Positions 5,486-6,423 of a DNA stretch of 6,423 nucleotides are shown piece by piece. The position numbers were made by a program, and so were the translations under genes. This DNA is from CAZJNX01 sp964547415. GTDB lineage: Bacteria > Pseudomonadota > Alphaproteobacteria > Rhizobiales > Amorphaceae. The DNA lies in the NCBI GenBank assembly GCA_964547415.1, contig CAZJNX010000242.1, forward strand, positions 1 through 6,423. The letters run 5' to 3'. The notes beneath the pieces were generated by a model. The model saw only the letters and a program-made list of their open reading frames with translations, did no database searches and was not told where the DNA came from. The stretch's first letter is position 1, and each line of letters opens with the position of its first letter.

Positions 5486-5925
5486 CCGCACGGGCGGTGG
5501 CCCGGACGCGACCTTGAGGCGCGGCGCGCCCGGCAGCGGAGCGCGCCGGACGGATCGGGCGCGGGCGCGGCGTCCGGCCAGGCCTGGGCGGTCGGGAAGC
5601 CGCCGCCGCCGGATGGACCAGCGAAAATGGCCGGGTCGCCATCGTGCGCGTGCGCCGCAAAGGGGCGTCTCACTTTTCGTGGAGACCTCGCGGCTGCGGC
5701 CCGGTCGCACAGATCATGCCGTCGCGGCCGCCCAAAAACGGCCGCGCCTCGTCGCGCGCGCTTCCCTCGCCGAGCGGATCGGCGGCGAAAGCATCCCGCG
5801 CCCGCACGCCGCCCTCGGCCATCTCTCGCCGACGGCCTCCCCCGCCAAAGCCCCTCCAGACGGCGCTCGGCTGCGCAACCGCGACCGGCTCGGTCCGGCG
5901 CCGGCTGCTCCCACGGCGGGAAGGC
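5486..5925. other. Gene-poor stretch with no recognisable gene
   Basis: Open frames cross this region on both strands, but their translations are Arg/Pro/Ala-rich, carry no recognisable motif, and lack convincing ribosome-binding sites. I see no tRNA, rRNA, repeat array or known regulatory RNA. Two hairpins stand out: a perfect 8-bp stem at 5723-5746 and a smaller GTCTCAC/GTGGAGAC stem at 5667-5686. The stretch may be decayed sequence between the copper genes and the remnants to the right. Confidence 0.5.
5723..5746. repeat. Perfect 8-bp inverted repeat with A-rich loop
   Basis: CGCGGCCG and CGGCCGCG enclose the 8-base loop CCCAAAAA. The stem is all G/C, no T-run follows on either strand, and no gene end is close, so a terminator role is not supported. 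It may be a leftover hairpin in intergenic DNA or a protein-binding palindrome. Confidence 0.35.
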
Positions 5926-6020
5926 GCCGTACGCGGGCCGCGGCTGTGCTTTCGCGGCGGGATGGAGAAAGCTTGTCGCAGCAGACCGATCCCGCCGTTT
6001 CCAGGAACGGGGCACGTCCG

Positions 6021-6139
6021 AAGCAGCCTGCCGCCCGCACCGTCGCCGAATGGCAGGACGCCGTCCACGATGGCATCGACACGATCACGTCGGCCGACAT
6101 CGCTCCTTCCTTACCGCATGCCGCAACGACCCGGACTGA
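6021..6139 (+). pseudogene. Possible IS630-family transposase C-terminal remnant, frameshifted
   Basis: The plus strand reads PAARTVAEWQDAVHDGIDTI then TSADIA in one frame, followed after a one-base shift by SFLTACRNDPD and a TGA at 6137-6139. IS630-type transposases commonly end with RTV..LW..I, a short helical stretch, a (P/S)xEC-like turn, and a final (F)xxAGY or CGY a few residues before the stop. The resemblance is by eye and partial: no upstream DDE motif is recognisable (only PYAG and FAAGWRKL echo the expected region), and no terminal inverted repeats are seen. If correct, this is a decayed 3' end of an insertion sequence. If wrong, it is unexplained coding-like sequence. Confidence 0.3.
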
Positions 6140-6185
6140 CGGCACGTCTGTCTGGCAGGCCGGCGAAGGCGGTGGGCGGATCGCT

Positions 6186-6423
6186 TTGAGGATGGCCTCG
6201 TGACCTCGGCGGCGGTCGAACTCGATCTGGAGGGGGCCGCCGTCGAGGCATTCGACGGAACCGTCTCCGGTCACCTCGTCCAGCTCGTCGAAGCCGGACC
6301 CGCCGAGGAACGCGGGCGTGGTGCGATCGGAGAGGTCGAGACCGGCCCGAAAGGCGCCGACGATCCCCGTGGCCATCGCTGCCGATGATCAACTCGTCGC
6401 CTTGCACGTATTCCCCTGCCACC
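6186..6423 (-). pseudogene. Remnant of an unrecognised small protein gene at the right edge, frameshifted
   Basis: On the minus strand, 6422 to about 6378 reads EYVQGDELIIGSDGHG in one frame. From 6376 a second frame continues with MATGIVGAFRAGLDLSDR and later GSGFDELDEVTGDGSVECLD and GGPLQIEFDRRRGHEAILKA. G/C occupies about 86% of third codon positions in the second frame as far as about 6186, then the coding signal fades, although no stop occurs until 5714. Coherent, acidic, protein-like text split over two frames, with no ribosome-binding site before the ATG at 6376, suggests a broken gene entering from the right. The pattern DELDEVTGDG...(H/R)GxEA resembles a class of short uncharacterised alphaproteobacterial proteins, but I cannot name the family. 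A short intact gene starting at 6376 is the alternative. Confidence 0.35.

Noticed and set aside
4112..5710. Minus-strand 532-codon frame through the gap giving an Ala-Thr repeat.
   Set aside because: The real reading of this strand is the copper chaperone, whose phase changes across the placeholder gap. The Ala-Thr and Pro-Arg versions are out-of-phase readings of the Gly-His repeat.
5714..6100. Minus-strand ORF starting at 6100 with AAGGA at a good spacing.
   Set aside because: The translation is rich in Ser, Cys and Arg with no motif, runs antisense to the more protein-like transposase remnant, and loses coding character quickly. It cannot be fully excluded.

Overview
This is a GC-rich (roughly 70%) bacterial segment of about 6.4 kb. 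GC is strongly enriched at third codon positions, and the protein families are typical of Alphaproteobacteria. A Hyphomicrobiales/Methylobacteriaceae-like host is my best guess, but no taxonomic marker gene is present. A run of exactly 100 N (4302-4401) marks a draft-assembly gap.

Layout from left to right. (1) 1-288, minus: N-terminal part of a MalK/UgpC-type ABC-transporter ATPase running off the left edge. (2) 486-1514, plus: a complete YeiH/UPF0324 membrane protein, divergent from the ATPase. (3) 1527-3062, minus: a unit headed by a clear cobalamin (B12) riboswitch. It is followed by a 25-codon leader ORF with a very strong ribosome-binding site, a 104-aa orphan protein, and a 306-aa protein with an N-terminal DUF1289 Cys4 motif. 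Successive cistrons overlap as GTGA and ATGA, so they look translationally coupled. (4) 3255-4199, plus: a methylisocitrate lyase (prpB), divergent from the riboswitch unit. (5) 4233-5448, minus: a small secreted or membrane-anchored cysteine protein resembling DUF2946, then a periplasmic PCu(A)C copper chaperone whose His/Gly-rich C-terminal tail is interrupted by the assembly gap. (6) 5449-6423: a gene-poor, probably decaying stretch with a possible transposase C-terminal remnant on the plus strand and a frameshifted gene remnant on the minus strand at the right edge.

The most interesting part is the riboswitch unit. The aptamer is convincing, but the genes it controls are not recognised B12 synthesis, B12 transport or cobalt transport genes. 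The neighbouring prpB belongs to the B12-independent methylcitrate route of propionate use, so a shared B12/propionate theme across the divergent promoter region is possible. The copper pair to the right (DUF2946-like protein plus PCu(A)C) fits cytochrome oxidase copper delivery or copper handling and appears functionally separate.
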